64,000 bases of DNA. Source: Gautieria morchelliformis (taxonomy: Eukaryota; Basidiomycota; Agaricomycetes; Gomphales; Gomphaceae). The position numbers were made by a program, and so were the translations under genes. Position 1 is the stretch's first letter, and each line of letters opens with the position of its first letter. Below are positions 11,046 through 22,600 of the stretch, piece after piece. The stretch is from the NCBI GenBank assembly GCA_015179125.1, contig WHVA01000079.1, forward strand, positions 186,001 through 250,000, in the 5' to 3' direction. The notes beneath the pieces are model-generated. The model was given only the letters and a program-made list of their open reading frames with translations, was not told the origin of the DNA and ran no database searches.

Positions 11046-13342
11046 TTACATATTGGGCACAGATACTACAGGGAACTCGGCAAGGGTCACCACCTCGCAG
11101 TCTAAGCTGTCCCCGTTTCCAACCTGCGTTTCGACACATGTGAAGTCTATGGCCTGGAACCAACAATTTAGTAATGTATGGTTCTGATAACCGCATATCA
11201 TACCTCCAGTGTAATCATGGGGTGGTCTTAGACAACCGTCGTGAGCGACTTTGTGCAAGCAATCACAAGATGTGCTGTACTTACGCCACACCCCTGTATT
11301 GTAAACAATTCCTTGAGATGCAGTTGCTACAAAGGCTCGAAGTGTCTGCAGATCTGGCCTGTCATCCTGTCCGTTCAAGGCCACCACAACTAGATATGCT
11401 CGCCCGGCGCTAGGGAGCTCATCCTCTCGCATGCCGGAATAACCCATTGGGATGAAAGCTTGATTGGTACATGGATGTCTTTCTAGGATTTTGACTTCCC
11501 ACTCGTCCCCGGGCTTGGCCCCCGCTGGTGTTGAACGATACACGGAGAACCCTGTACGAGCATTCTTTGTCGGTGGATAGGACCTCTCGATTTGCGATAG
11601 ATTGTGATATTTGTGGGCTGTGTTTTGGTTTGCCGATGTGACAACAACACCTTTAGGTGCTGCATTTGGGTCAGTCCAGGCCATTAGGACTTGTCCAAAT
11701 GGAGCGAAAGCTTCAGCCGTCAGTGGGAGAGCTGTAATCGGTGATCTTGCATACGTCTTCGCCAATTCGTGGGGCGCTAGTATACTCGGCTGCACGCCAG
11801 GGGCAGTATTCGATGATATAAACGTTGTATTCCCCGACGGGGTGCGTCCTTGTTGGAAGGTCTCTCGTATGGTTTGATTGACGCCGTCGTCGGTGGTGAT
11901 CTGCACAGGTTCACGCCGCCCCATCACTCTCACACGCTTGATACCCCCATCGGGGTAGATTGTGACTCGCACATGGGTAAAATACTTGTCGACAATGTTC
12001 TCTAGTTGAAAGAAATGCCTCCGATGCGGGCCAAGTTTGTGGCGTGGCAATATCGCTGTCCACTCGATTTCGTCGTTGACAGGATTAATCTGTTGAGCAC
12101 GTTCCCCCTTTTAGCAAGTTCTATGTTTAGCATACAGGGCTGACCTCTTCAGTGTAACACGCATGCAATTCGCAGCTTTCAGGATAATTGCCTTTAAAAT
12201 GATTGGTATCGATTTCGACATGGTCCAATTGACCTGAGTGTCCCCTAAGACGGTGACGTATTATAAGTGCCGTTATTTCCATCCGAAACGACAAACTCAC
12301 AGGCGTATAATCACATAATCATTATGCCCCCTTTCCCTACTTCGCTTCGTCTCCCAACCATCCCCCATGTCTTTGCCTCTTCCCGGAAGTAGGAGGTTGG
12401 ACCCGACACCAAAGTGTTGGTCTGACGTGTATACGGCCCGGCCGCCGGAAAACACATGTGCTAGATCCATTAGCATTGAAGAATCTGTCGGGAAAACAGT
12501 CGCCACTAGCCCATACACGCGGAATCTTGCCTGGTAACTCTTTAGTTGGCAAATTGACAAGTTAGAAATTTACTGACTATACCGCCATCGGGATACATAT
12601 TCAACTTAACATAATTATACCTCTCATTGATAGAGGATAATCTGAAGAGATGTCGGGAGTTGGGACCAAGAGATACTTTGGCGAGAGTCTGACACCACTA
12701 TCTGGGCGATCAATAGCTGCATAGGCATATCAAAGTATACCAATTTACTCGGTCATCTGAAGATGTCGGAGGGGTGTCCGCATCTGAAAAGAGAGCTTGG
12801 ACAGATGCCTCGGGTGCTTCGTTTCCTGGTACAAACTATGTAGTATCGCCATCTCACACACTCACGATTATCGTACCATCGAAGTGACTGGTATCGATAT
12901 CGACGCCGTACAAAAAACCTGGTGCGCCAAGCCGTATGATACACCTACATAAACCGTGAAAGGTGAACAACAACAAGGAGGCTCATTTGTGAGACTTTAC
13001 CAGTCAAAGGTTGGGTTGTGTCTCCTGGATTCCCACCCGGAATACAAGGCACCGTTGGGTCCAAACAACCCCTCCATGCTTGGTGCCGGCTGAGCACAGA
13101 TGCCAATTGAGAAAACAACTATGTAAGACCCCAAATTGTTTGCCCACCTCGACCTTGAGAAGATTAAAAGCTTCGGCAAAGAATTCGTCAGACACTGAAC
13201 TTATGGTCGCGCCGAGAGCGACAGACGATAGCTCTGGAAAACGCAATTCAATTAGCTGATAGGCATTTCATCAGTCAAATAAGAGACCTGTATACAAAGA
13301 TAGTTCGTCTTTGAAGTTGTCGAGGGGGATCGTTTCTGCCAT
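11046..13342 (-). CDS. Fused allantoicase / ureidoglycolate lyase
   Basis: The start at 13342 gives [15 protein letters not shown]. The N-terminal part has the two allantoicase jelly-roll repeats: the first with [31 protein letters not shown] and YPDGGIARFRVYG; the second with [30 protein letters not shown] and [14 protein letters not shown]. The same uninterrupted exon then continues into a ureidoglycolate lyase domain ([52 protein letters not shown] joined to HHPMITLEAIDF). The stop is TAA at 11046-11048. Allantoicase makes ureidoglycolate plus urea, and the lyase makes glyoxylate plus urea, so the fusion channels two consecutive purine-catabolic steps (yeast DAL2 and DAL3 activities). Confidence 0.92.
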
Positions 13343-14069
13343 GTTGGTTGTACTCGACCGGCTCGGCAACTGTCTACACTCGCAGTGACCAGTCGATTGT
13401 TACGACTCGCCTAGATACCGATAGGGATCTCCCGCGCTATTCACACGGTCAACATTACGTAAACAAAATGGTTGGTTGGCTAGGTTAGGTTAGTCATGGA
13501 TGGTTTTAATCCCACCTGGTTCTCTTCCTATATAGAATGCACGAATGAGGCTTTAGAGTGCCGACCTGAACAACCCGGCTCGGGAGACCCCCGGGCGCAG
13601 CGAGGGAGGGTAGGGTCGTGAATGGTCGGTCCTCTTCGTGCGTCAGACGAAACAAGTAAAAGAAATGTTTACAAAAAAATTCCATAAACAAAATCCAAAT
13701 ATAGGAGTTACAGGTCGTTTTACACAATTTATGCTCGCCACCGTCGATGACGGTGAGCACATATCATATCCCGGCGTTGTTGGATGTACAGCTGCGTGGG
13801 ACTGCGCGGACGCGACAGCGCGGTCTGTCTGGTCGGCCGTGCCGAGTCGTAACGACTAAGTATCTCCTACCGTGTGGCGCCGGGACGGCGACCCGGTGCC
13901 TTCTTGCTCCACCCGTATCCCGGAATCTGGCGTTGATAAACAGGGATTCACAACGGTATATGGGCACTTATATAACGACTAGGTTCTAATTAGCTAGTTG
14001 CGATGCATAGCATGCATGCGTGTCAGCAACTGTATTGCGTCCGCGCCACCGTTATCTTACAGCCCCGTT

Positions 14070-14812
14070 GCTTGGTACACCAGTGCACCGATGTAATGGT
14101 ATACGGGAGAGCTAGCATGCGGTGTCCCGACTCATTCCATAGCGACGCATGCGGGGCACTGCAGCGGCATCATCATATCAGAGAAAAAGGGTCATCACAT
14201 AGCGCCCTATAGCCCTTCATAGTGTCGCAGAGCAAGGGATAGCCTACAGGCCATCTGCTGCAAGGGGGCACGTAGACTTATCTACCATTACTACCGTGCT
14301 GTTGTCGCACTGCAGGAGGAATTACAGAGGTTTACAAATGTAAGCCACGGACTGAAAGCAGTCGGGTATTACACAAGGTAGTTGAATTGCGTGTTTTCCC
14401 ATGATTGACGCCAGCTACAAGGCTTCGCAATATCCACAGATTTGAGAGCACAAGATACATGACAATGCTAGATAAGTATTTCCAGTACGTGTTTATACTC
14501 CATGATATATGCATCCCTCTCGGTTCTGAAAATATCTCAACACTTTATAATAGCCTCAGATCATAGAAAAAACATCTATTTCAAGTTACAGTTATAATTA
14601 CCTTGCTTCAGTTTCTATATATATATATACACCGTAGCGATGATCAACTGTCGATATATATACAGTACTGTAGTAATAATAGATAGAGTCGACGTCCCGT
14701 CAGTTCCGTTTGATGCTGGTTGATGCGCCGTTAGCTATGGAATGAGTCGGGACACCTCATGCTCCCGTATACCATTACACCGGTGCCGCAAAAGTCCACT
14801 GGTGTACCAAGC
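14070..14812. repeat. Imperfect inverted repeat, possible MITE remnant
   Basis: The left arm (about 14070-14142) contains GCTTGGTACACCAGTG, TGTAATGGTATACGGGAG and GGTGTCCCGACTCATTCCAT. The right arm (about 14739-14812) carries the same three blocks in reverse complement and in mirrored order. The arms differ by small indels (about 12 nt and 6 nt) and enclose about 600 bp of AT-rich, non-coding DNA. Size and layout suit a decayed miniature inverted-repeat element. I see no convincing target-site duplication, so the family is unknown. Confidence 0.6.
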
Positions 14813-15113
14813 TAGGGGTAGGCGGGCCAACGTGAAAAACAGTCAAAAATAGAAACAGAGGCGATGTGTGCTGTGTGGCTCAGGTTATCAATAGGCAGCT
14901 TGTGTGGCTCTACCTCTGCGTCGGGGGAGCACTGGTCGACCGGTTTATTTCCCTTTCCCTTGAGAGCTAGTAAAAACGTTCTTAAGCGATTGGAAGCCGC
15001 TCAGTTGGGACCATCTGTAAATCATCACATTGACACACCATCCGGTCAGATTGGTGTCTGCATTGCCCAGGATACCACGGCTGTGAAAGCAGGTGCTGTA
15101 TGCTTACTCTGTT

Positions 15114-15200
15114 ATTGGTTACCTGGACTGTCCCTCGTATCGTTGGCGATAGGGAGAGCAAGACGACCGTAACCTGTGCAAAGAAAAAAAAACATATAAA
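15114..15200 (+). promoter_or_regulatory. Manganese peroxidase core promoter
   Basis: A TATAAA box lies at 15195-15200, 76 bases before the ATG at 15276, and an inverted CCAAT (ATTGG) lies at 15114-15118. Both positions are usual for strongly expressed basidiomycete secretory genes. I could not identify metal-response elements with confidence. Confidence 0.65.
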
Positions 15201-15275
15201 TACGGAGCAGTAGAACACACAGTCCCTCACCTCACTCAGGTAGCACAACAGCTAGCAAGGCCTTCAGCAGTCAAC

Positions 15276-16754
15276 ATGAGCTTCAAATCTCTCCTCGCTT
15301 TCATCGGTCTCTCCGTGGCAGCTGTCCAGGCCGCAAGCGTCAAGCGCAACGGCGCCGTTACCTGCCCTGATGGGACTAAAGCCACGAACGCTGCGTGCTG
15401 CGCGTTCTTCCCCCTCGTCAAGGACCTGCAGGAGAACGTGTGAGCAGCACCATAGTGTGAATACGCTTGTGATCGCTCGCTGACCATATCGAAGATTTGG
15501 CAACGTGTGCGGTGAGGATGTCCACGAGTCCCTGCGCCTCACCTTCCGTAAGCCCCAATACCGACTCTCAATCTGCCTTCTGACTGATCAATTTCAAAGA
15601 CGACGCCATTGCGTTCTCGAAGTCCCTCCAGGCCCAGGGACTGCCATCCGGAGGAGGCGCTGATGGGTCTATGCTCATCTTCCCCGACGTCGAGCCCAAC
15701 TTCCACGCGAATCTGGGCATCAGTGACAGTGTCGAATTCCTCACCCCGGTCCTACAAAGGCACCCCACCATCACCGCTGGTGATCTCATCCAGTTTGCCG
15801 GTGCCGTCGCCATCACCAACTGCCCTGGTGCGCCCCGCCTTGAGTTCTTGGCCGGACGTCCAAACGCTACTGCCCCCGCCCCCGATGGTCTCATTCCGGA
15901 ACCTCAAGACCCTCTTGACAGTATCTTCGCCCGAATGGCTGATGGCGGAGGATTCTCCCCAGAGGATGTCGTTGCCTTGTTGGCATCCCACACCATTGCG
16001 CGTGCGGACCACGTCGACGCCACTCTGGACGCGGCTCCCTTTGACTCGACGCCCTTCACATTCGACACTCAGATCTTCCTCGAGGTGTTGCTTAAGGGTA
16101 TCGGTGTCCCCGGAACTCCGAACAACACCGGTATGATTCCCTTCTCTAGTACATGGCATGTCTTGACGCTGATGTATTCTCCTCTAGGTGAGGCTTTATC
16201 CCCTCTCCCACTGACGCAAGGCGTCGATGTCGGCGAGATACGTTTGCAGTCAGACTTCGCCCTTGCTCGTGGTAAGTGGTACTTCTGTCCGGCTGATATT
16301 TGAGCTCGACAAACCTGTTTTGTAGATGCCAGGACGGCATGCACGTGGCAGGGCTTTGTCAACGAGCAGGAGAAGATGTCAAGCGCCTTCAAAGCTGTTA
16401 TGGCTAGACTCGCTATCATTGGCAATGAAAGATCCAAGCTCATCGACTGCTCCGAGGCCGTTCCTGAACCCGTCCCTGCGTCCGGCAAACCTGCCACGTG
16501 AGTACTCACTCTCTTGTAGAGGATCAAGCTGATCATGTCGGCTGTGGTTAGATTCCCTGCCACCAAAACACAAGCTGACATTGAACAAGCATGTGCCTCT
16601 CCGTTCCCGAGTCTTTCCAGTGACGCCGGTGCAACTGAGACCCTCATCCCGTAAGTGCCACAACGCATCATCAAGTACACAAACTGACCATGGGAATGGC
16701 AGTCACTGCCCGGACGGAGAAACGACCTGTGTCCCCCTAACTGGCAGCAGCTGA
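15276..16754 (+). CDS. Secreted class II manganese peroxidase, short type
   Basis: A 19-residue signal peptide ([19 protein letters not shown]) and a short propeptide ending in KR precede the mature enzyme. The distal haem side is RLTFHDA (Arg, Phe, His). The proximal histidine is in [11 protein letters not shown]. The Mn(II)-binding triad is complete: Glu in CGED, Glu in VHESL, and Asp in ARADHVD. The exposed catalytic tryptophan of lignin and versatile peroxidases is Ala here (VVALLASH), so this is a manganese peroxidase only. The C-terminal tail is short, ending LTGSS. There are at least five introns, including one that splits the distal FH-DA motif (TTC C / AC GAC). It oxidises Mn2+ to Mn3+ with H2O2 outside the cell in lignin decay. 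Confidence 0.94.
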
Positions 16755-17104
16755 ACACAGACAGAACGACCGGTAGCTAGATATTTAACTCCAGGGCGAT
16801 CGCAAGCCTGGCCTTTCGTTTTGTCTTTATTGCCTTCGTTTTGCTTCTGTGATCTGTGTCGAGTATGCTTAATATATGAAACTATCTCAAAGTGGTGACC
16901 ATGCAGTGATGGACGAGTGCGAGGATGCTGCAGATCAACAAAATGATCCGATGGTGACCCACAGACATAGATAGCAACACCTAAGGATAGGATGAGTCAC
17001 AAAGCGCATCGCAGTTGCTGCCAGCGCATAAACAACTTGATGTCTTCGTTTCTGTTGCTCCCCATACGAAGAGATGCAGATGAATTCATGAAACAATTAC
17101 CTCC

Positions 17105-17182
17105 ATTGCATTCTGATCTGCTTTATTTGAGGCACACACAATGATTGCATTCTGATCGACTTTATCCGAGGCATACACAATG
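17105..17182. repeat. Two-copy 39-bp tandem repeat
   Basis: Two adjacent 39-base units both begin ATTGCATTCTGATC and end CACAATG, with a few substitutions between them. This is a local slippage-type duplication with no known function. Confidence 0.8.
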
Positions 17183-17551
17183 ACCCCTAAACGCTTTCAA
17201 CGAAGGCATTTGCACTTGTCTTCCTCCTTGACGTCCTTCATAACCTAGCGACGCAAGCAACACAATCAGCGTTTACCCCATGATGATTTCACTGAGATTT
17301 GCTGCTCCCAGAGAATACTGCACCAGCATCAACACTCACAGACTCAACATGGTTGCCACATCCCTGTCATGCATAATATAGTCAGCACTGGTGCAGAAGG
17401 TTGCGACAATGGCTGCACCTTCCATGTGGTCTTGCCGCAAGTGCCACATTTTACGGCATAACAAGAGTTGACAGGCGATGGTTTGACGTAAATCATGGTG
17501 GTGTGGTTTAACGTTACTTATCCATCAGTGACCATCAATCGTGGGAACGTG

Positions 17552-17573
17552 TGACTCGATGACTCAATGACTC
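17552..17573 (+). promoter_or_regulatory. Triple TGACTC cluster upstream of the GFA gene
   Basis: TGACTC occurs at 17552, 17560 and 17568, exactly 8 bases apart. The middle one is the full TGACTCA bound by Gcn4/Cpc1 or AP-1-like bZIP factors. The cluster ends about 80 bases before the ATG of the downstream GFA gene. Regulation by a bZIP factor is inferred. Confidence 0.5.
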
Positions 17574-17654
17574 GGCTCCGCTGGGAGCGCTAGCAGAGTC
17601 ATAATACATCCTTAAAATGCAATGTCTTAGCGTCTTTGCATTTTCTCTAGTACC

Positions 17655-18156
17655 ATGTCCTCAACTACCAAAGAGACAAGCTCCTCCCACAATCCCTTTT
17701 CGCCGCCGCCGCCAGGCACACCGACTAAGGTGTACAAGGGAGGCTGTCACTGTGGCAAGTTTGAATTTGAGTGTCGCCATCCTGTCCTGGAGGATGGCTA
17801 TGACGTCGTGAGCTGCAATTGCAGTATTTGCACTCAGCGCGGGTATCTCCTTATGTATGTACGGTTCTGTTGTCCTTGCGTCGACCATATTCAAATGCGC
17901 CCTTCCCTTCAGATATATCCTCGACCCTAAAGACTTCACGCTAATCAAGGGCTCAGAAGCTGAGCTTACGCGCTACCAGTTCAACACAAAGTTCAACACC
18001 CATCTGTTTTGCCCAGTGTGTGGGTCAGGAATGTTCACCATTGGGGAAGACACAAGTAAAGGAATCAGGATCATCATCGTCAACGCACGCACCATATCTG
18101 ATTTGGACATCGAGAAATTAACACTCAAGAAGGTGGACGGGCGTACGTTGCTGTGA
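17655..18156 (+). CDS. GFA/CENP-V domain protein, copy 1
   Basis: This is a small zinc-binding protein of the glutathione-dependent formaldehyde-activating (GFA) family. Zinc ligands are seen as GGCHCGKFEFEC, SCNCSICTQRG and CPVCGSG. One intron (17855-17912) joins GYLLI to YILDPKDF. The protein ends KKVDGRTLL with TGA at 18154-18156. Family members include S-hydroxymethylglutathione synthases and many fungal proteins of unknown substrate. Formaldehyde activity should not be assumed. A closely related copy follows about 690 bp downstream on the same strand. Confidence 0.88.
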
Positions 18157-18840
18157 CTGGACGTATGTTTGTGACGGCACCGGTACGAATATATGGAGAG
18201 TTTCTGCTCTAATATTGAAGAAGCTTTTCAAGGGAGCATGTGGTAACCGTACTTCTGGCTGATAATGTCAGCTTAGGATGCATCGATGGTTGCGTAGACG
18301 CATTATTTTTCATCGCGCATAGGAACCGTAAACGCAAATTGAGAAATCTCTGGAGGACCTTTTAAAGTAATTGAAATCGAATGCAAGCTCATAGATGTCT
18401 TAGTGAAATACTAAAGAATGTCATTGAATTTACAGCAAATTTGGTAATTCCACGAGGACAATTGATCTACGGCTGCTCCATGGCAAGGTATCCACAAGTA
18501 CTTATGCCGCGCTACCTAGCTAATATCAGTAGCACCGCACGGTCTTTCAACATATACTTAGTATTAGGTTGATGTCATACATCTGGCCAACTGACAAAGA
18601 TATATCAAACAATTATTTTTTGCTGTTGAATCCGCTAAGTACTAGCTGTGATGCCGATGGCTTAGTGAAAAATAATGGAGGGCACTCAGCTGTCGACCAT
18701 ATATTGGCAGCGCTCGCCGTTTAGACGCACTTTTGAGCCATCGCCAAGGCTTATCCCCCGGTGGGAATCCATTTGATCTCATCAGGGGAGCCAGTGTCCA
18801 GCGATAGTATCACTCACCACCTACTAAATACGTGTTGATA
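18157..18840. other. Spacer between tandem GFA genes
   Basis: This 684-base AT-rich spacer has no supported gene. It should contain the 3' UTR of copy 1 and the promoter of copy 2. Confidence 0.5.
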
Positions 18841-19339
18841 ATGTCCTCCACACCGCTCACCAAAGAGTCAAACACGAATCCCATTCCGCCGCGCACGGCA
18901 GACACGCCGACTAAGGTATACAAGGGAGGCTGTCACTGTGGGAAATTTGAATTTCAGTGCCGCCATCCTGTGCTGGAGGATGGCTTCGAAGTCGTGAGCT
19001 GCAATTGCAGTATTTGCACTCAGCGAGGGTATCTCGGTATGTACGTACCATTTTGTTGTCGACCCAGCCCTGCGTCGACCATACTCAATGTTCTTGTTTC
19101 TTCTTTTCAGATATATTCCTGACCCTAAAGACTTCACACTCCTCAAGGGCTCAGAAACCGAGCTCACGAGGTACCAGTTCAATAAGAAGTTCTTAACGCA
19201 TGTGTTTTGTACTGTATGCGGATCAGGACTCTTCGCCATGGTTGGAGATAACAAAGTCTTCGGCGTCAACGTGCGCACATTGTCTGGCATAGACCTGGAG
19301 AAATTGACATTAAAGAAGAACAACGGGCGCGCATTATAG
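18841..19339 (+). CDS. GFA/CENP-V domain protein, copy 2
   Basis: The ATG at 18841 opens MSSTPLTKESN. It has the same zinc-ligand layout as copy 1 (GGCHCGKFEFQC, SCNCSICTQRG, CTVCGSG) and the same intron position, joining GYLGI to YIPDPKDF. The sequence between the motifs is highly similar (TPTKVYKGGCHCGKFEF is identical in both), while the N-terminal 20 residues and the tail (KKNNGRAL) differ. This is a tandem gene duplicate. The substrate is unknown. Confidence 0.88.
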
Positions 19340-19651
19340 GGTAGAGGTGTAGACGAGGCTAGCATATATATAAAATGGATGGGTCCGTCCTAATGGTTGG
19401 TGGATACTCACGGAGTACCTGTATAAATATTAAATAAAACCAACCGTCTCTTATTTTCTGTTTCCTCAATATTGACAAAACATAAAGTTTCCAGGTTGCT
19501 GTGCTACTCCCTGGTGTCGAGTGTTTTTAAAAATGGCAAAGCAACGAGCAGCATGAGATCTATCAGCACAAATGGAGCTCTGCAGGAACGTTAAACCAAA
19601 CTAATTCAATGAGTGAGACTACTGGTATTTACGATAACAATATTCCACTTA
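19340..19651. other. Intergenic, convergent 3' ends
   Basis: The 312 bases lie between the convergent stops of GFA copy 2 and PMS1. They are AT-rich, and nothing beyond 3' UTR is recognisable. Confidence 0.5.
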
Positions 19652-22600
19652 TTATATAGCAAACTTAGCCCAGTCGATCTCCTGGCTCGTCTTGTTGCCT
19701 CGATGCCACGCTGTCAAGCTCACTAGATGTCGCATGGTGGGTCTTCCGTGAGGACAATTCCACGGCTGCTCCATGGTACCCATATGTCGCACTACCTGGT
19801 ATAAGCAACATCATTAGCACCACATATTTCAAGATAGTCAGGTCCAGTTTACCGATGTCATTTGGCCAATCGTCAGAGGCTTACCAACCATGACGCTTTT
19901 CCGACATGCACGCATGGCAAACATAGCTCGTGCCTTCGAACATCGCACCATCTGACCGCTTGGCTGATCTTGCAATAAGTGCAGGAGTTCCTCCAAGTCT
20001 TAGGTTATGTCAATATGACTTCTCGACAAGGAAGAATAAAGTTCGTCACACCTTTCACCGTGAATGTCGTGCTCTTGCTCACAGGCTGCGCCACGAGCTT
20101 CACCCGTTCCCCGTGGCCGGCGGGAGCAATGTCGTCAATTATAACCTCAAACCCATTGCTTCGTAAGACATTTAGGTTTTCTATCGCTACCAATTCGTCA
20201 GCAGCAGTGAGCTCGAGGGGTCGGGGCTGAACCAGCTTTTGTGATTCGATTTTGGTGGTTTGCTGCAGAGTTTCGAAGTTATATTTCTCGTCCGCCGCGT
20301 GCTGATCCACAATGAACAGATCGTCCGCACCAAGGTTTCTCTCAACTTCGTTCAGCGCGACCCGACGCGCGATGATGAACCCGAGATTGAATTGTCCAAG
20401 AACGTGCATTGATGCAAAGTCTTTCTTGTGGATAACTCGAGCAAGCTCCCGTTCAGCGCCTTCCGCGTCATCAGTATTTAGGACATTCGCAGTAGCATGG
20501 AGACCTTGGGATTCAGACGACGGTGCAGGAAGGGTCGACGATGAGGTGGAAGCAGAACGGAGACCTGACCAGGTTGAGAAGAGTCTGTCGAGATCTAATC
20601 GTAGTGTAACATTGGACGCAGCAGTACGGATAATCTCAGGGTCAGCTATTTCTTCCATCGACGGATCGGAACTTTTTTGCAAAAGATGTCCAGAAACCTC
20701 GCCATCGTCCACGTGACTGTCCGTCAAGTCCATCATCGAGAGCTCTGATGCGGGGGTAGATAAATTGTCCCGACCCGGAAACTCATCGACACGCTGGGGT
20801 GCCTTACCCAATGTGTCCGGAATGGGGAGAGCCACGTCTTCAATTGATCCTTCCACTTCGTCGTTCTGTTTGTCGTCCATAGGAACGCCCTGCCCATGAG
20901 AATCAGTGGATCCGCTGACCTCATCATCGTCCAGTTGGATTGGCTTAAGCTGGCTACCCGGCATTGCAAAGCCGGTCAATTTCGTTCTGATCGAGTTCCT
21001 TGAACTCCCAGTATTTTTCCCCCTTGACATGTGTTGGCCACGGGTAGCCAATTCAGTGCTTCCTTCGTGCTGAATTTGAAGGTTCCAAGCCGCTCCCTTT
21101 GTTCCCAACACCATCTGCACTGGACGAGATTGCCTCGTCGCTGACAGAGGTGAGCTTGTGCGCAGGCGCTTCCGAGGATGCTCTTGTGGATCATCTGGCT
21201 CAGAAGATCGTGGAGACAAGTGAGACCGAAACTCTGTGTTGCCTTGATGATTGGACGGGTAGATAGAGGTATCGCCCGAATCTGGCATTGGGGAGGGCGG
21301 TGGTGACGCAGCGAACAAGGGTGTGCGAGGGCGCGCCGGGGTTGAGCGCATATCATGTTCACGTTCGCTGTCTGCATCATGGTCGTACTGCAATGCAATG
21401 TCCTCATCTACGTCAATAGACGTTGCATTTGGTGTGGGAAGTCCGTCAGCGAGTGTCAAGGCGTCATTTACTTCGTTTTGAGAATGGATACCCTCAGGGT
21501 CACTGCTCGCATCCATCTGCATCTCGTCACCAACTGGCTCAGCGACATCACTTGATCGTGAACGCGACATTGAACTCTGCGATCCACGGAAAACTTCTTG
21601 TAGAGATCCTGCGTTTGTCTGTGTAGCGATCTTCCCCTGCTCTTCAGCTCTCCTTCCACGACCCGTGTCATTAGCCTCGACCTGTTGTGGGTCCTTACTC
21701 ACAGTCACATGGTCGTCAGCTTCCCTGTGTTCCTGACCAGGAGATGGGGGAGCATGAGTAACGGGACTGCTTTCGCGTTCTCGTCTTGTAGCAGAACTGT
21801 TGGACTTTGATATCCCCTGGCTGGCTGAAGCTACACTGTTGACGACAAAGGTGGAGCGAGAAGGGGAAAAGGCCTCTTCAAGTTGCGCCTTGAATTCAAT
21901 CAGACGAAACAGGGCGTTAGCAATGTTTCATCAGGAGACGAGCTGCCACACCTTCAATTGTAAGATTAAGTTATTCTCGCTATGGATGAAAACTGTCCGT
22001 TTGTCCGGAGAGACATTAATATCGCATGTATCTTAAGGCACAAAAAAGTTGATAGTCATGAGACATAGAACAGGTGTTTTGTGGCGTCTGCTAAATGCTC
22101 ACCTGTGGGTAGTTGGAAATCGGCGACGATAAAAGGCATCTGATTGGTATTGAACGTGCGGTATACCTCGTTAAAAGCCTTCTGCACCTGGGTCACTTTG
22201 TTATCTTTGCTGCCTTCCATATTTCTGATGAAACCAAAAACATACTTTGGCTGGGGTGCATGGTCGTCCGTTGACGTAGAAAAACTGTCTATCTGTGCTT
22301 GTGCGGCCGCACCCTGGTGAGAATTTGGATATCAGACCTTTTACCTCCACCGATGTGGTCCTGAACACCACCGGAGTCAGACATGCACGATTGGGGAATG
22401 TATCATACCCACCCATCTTGTAACACCCCTCGTTTCCTGAGCACCGATGATCGCTCTACCTCGACTTCGAGATGAAGATGCAGCGGGACGACGTTTTCGA
22501 AGGATTTTGGTCCCCATAACGTTGAAACGGAGGCTTTCAGTGAAGGTGACCCATCGGTACGAATTTGAACGGACCGAGTGCTAGTTGTATGTTACTCGTG

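Larger units (their letters stand above)
13343..15275. other. 1.9-kb gene-free region upstream of manganese peroxidase
   Basis: No open frame here has a recognisable domain. The stretch 14,520-14,700 is AT-rich with a run of TA dinucleotides near 14,620. It contains an imperfect inverted repeat (listed separately) and, near the peroxidase gene, promoter motifs. The region is probably a decayed small mobile element plus the peroxidase promoter. Confidence 0.6.
16755..17654. other. Gene-free region between peroxidase and GFA gene
   Basis: No coding region is supported. The region holds a 39-bp direct tandem repeat (17105-17143 and 17144-17182) and, just before the GFA gene, a triple TGACTC cluster. 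Otherwise nothing is recognised. Confidence 0.55.
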
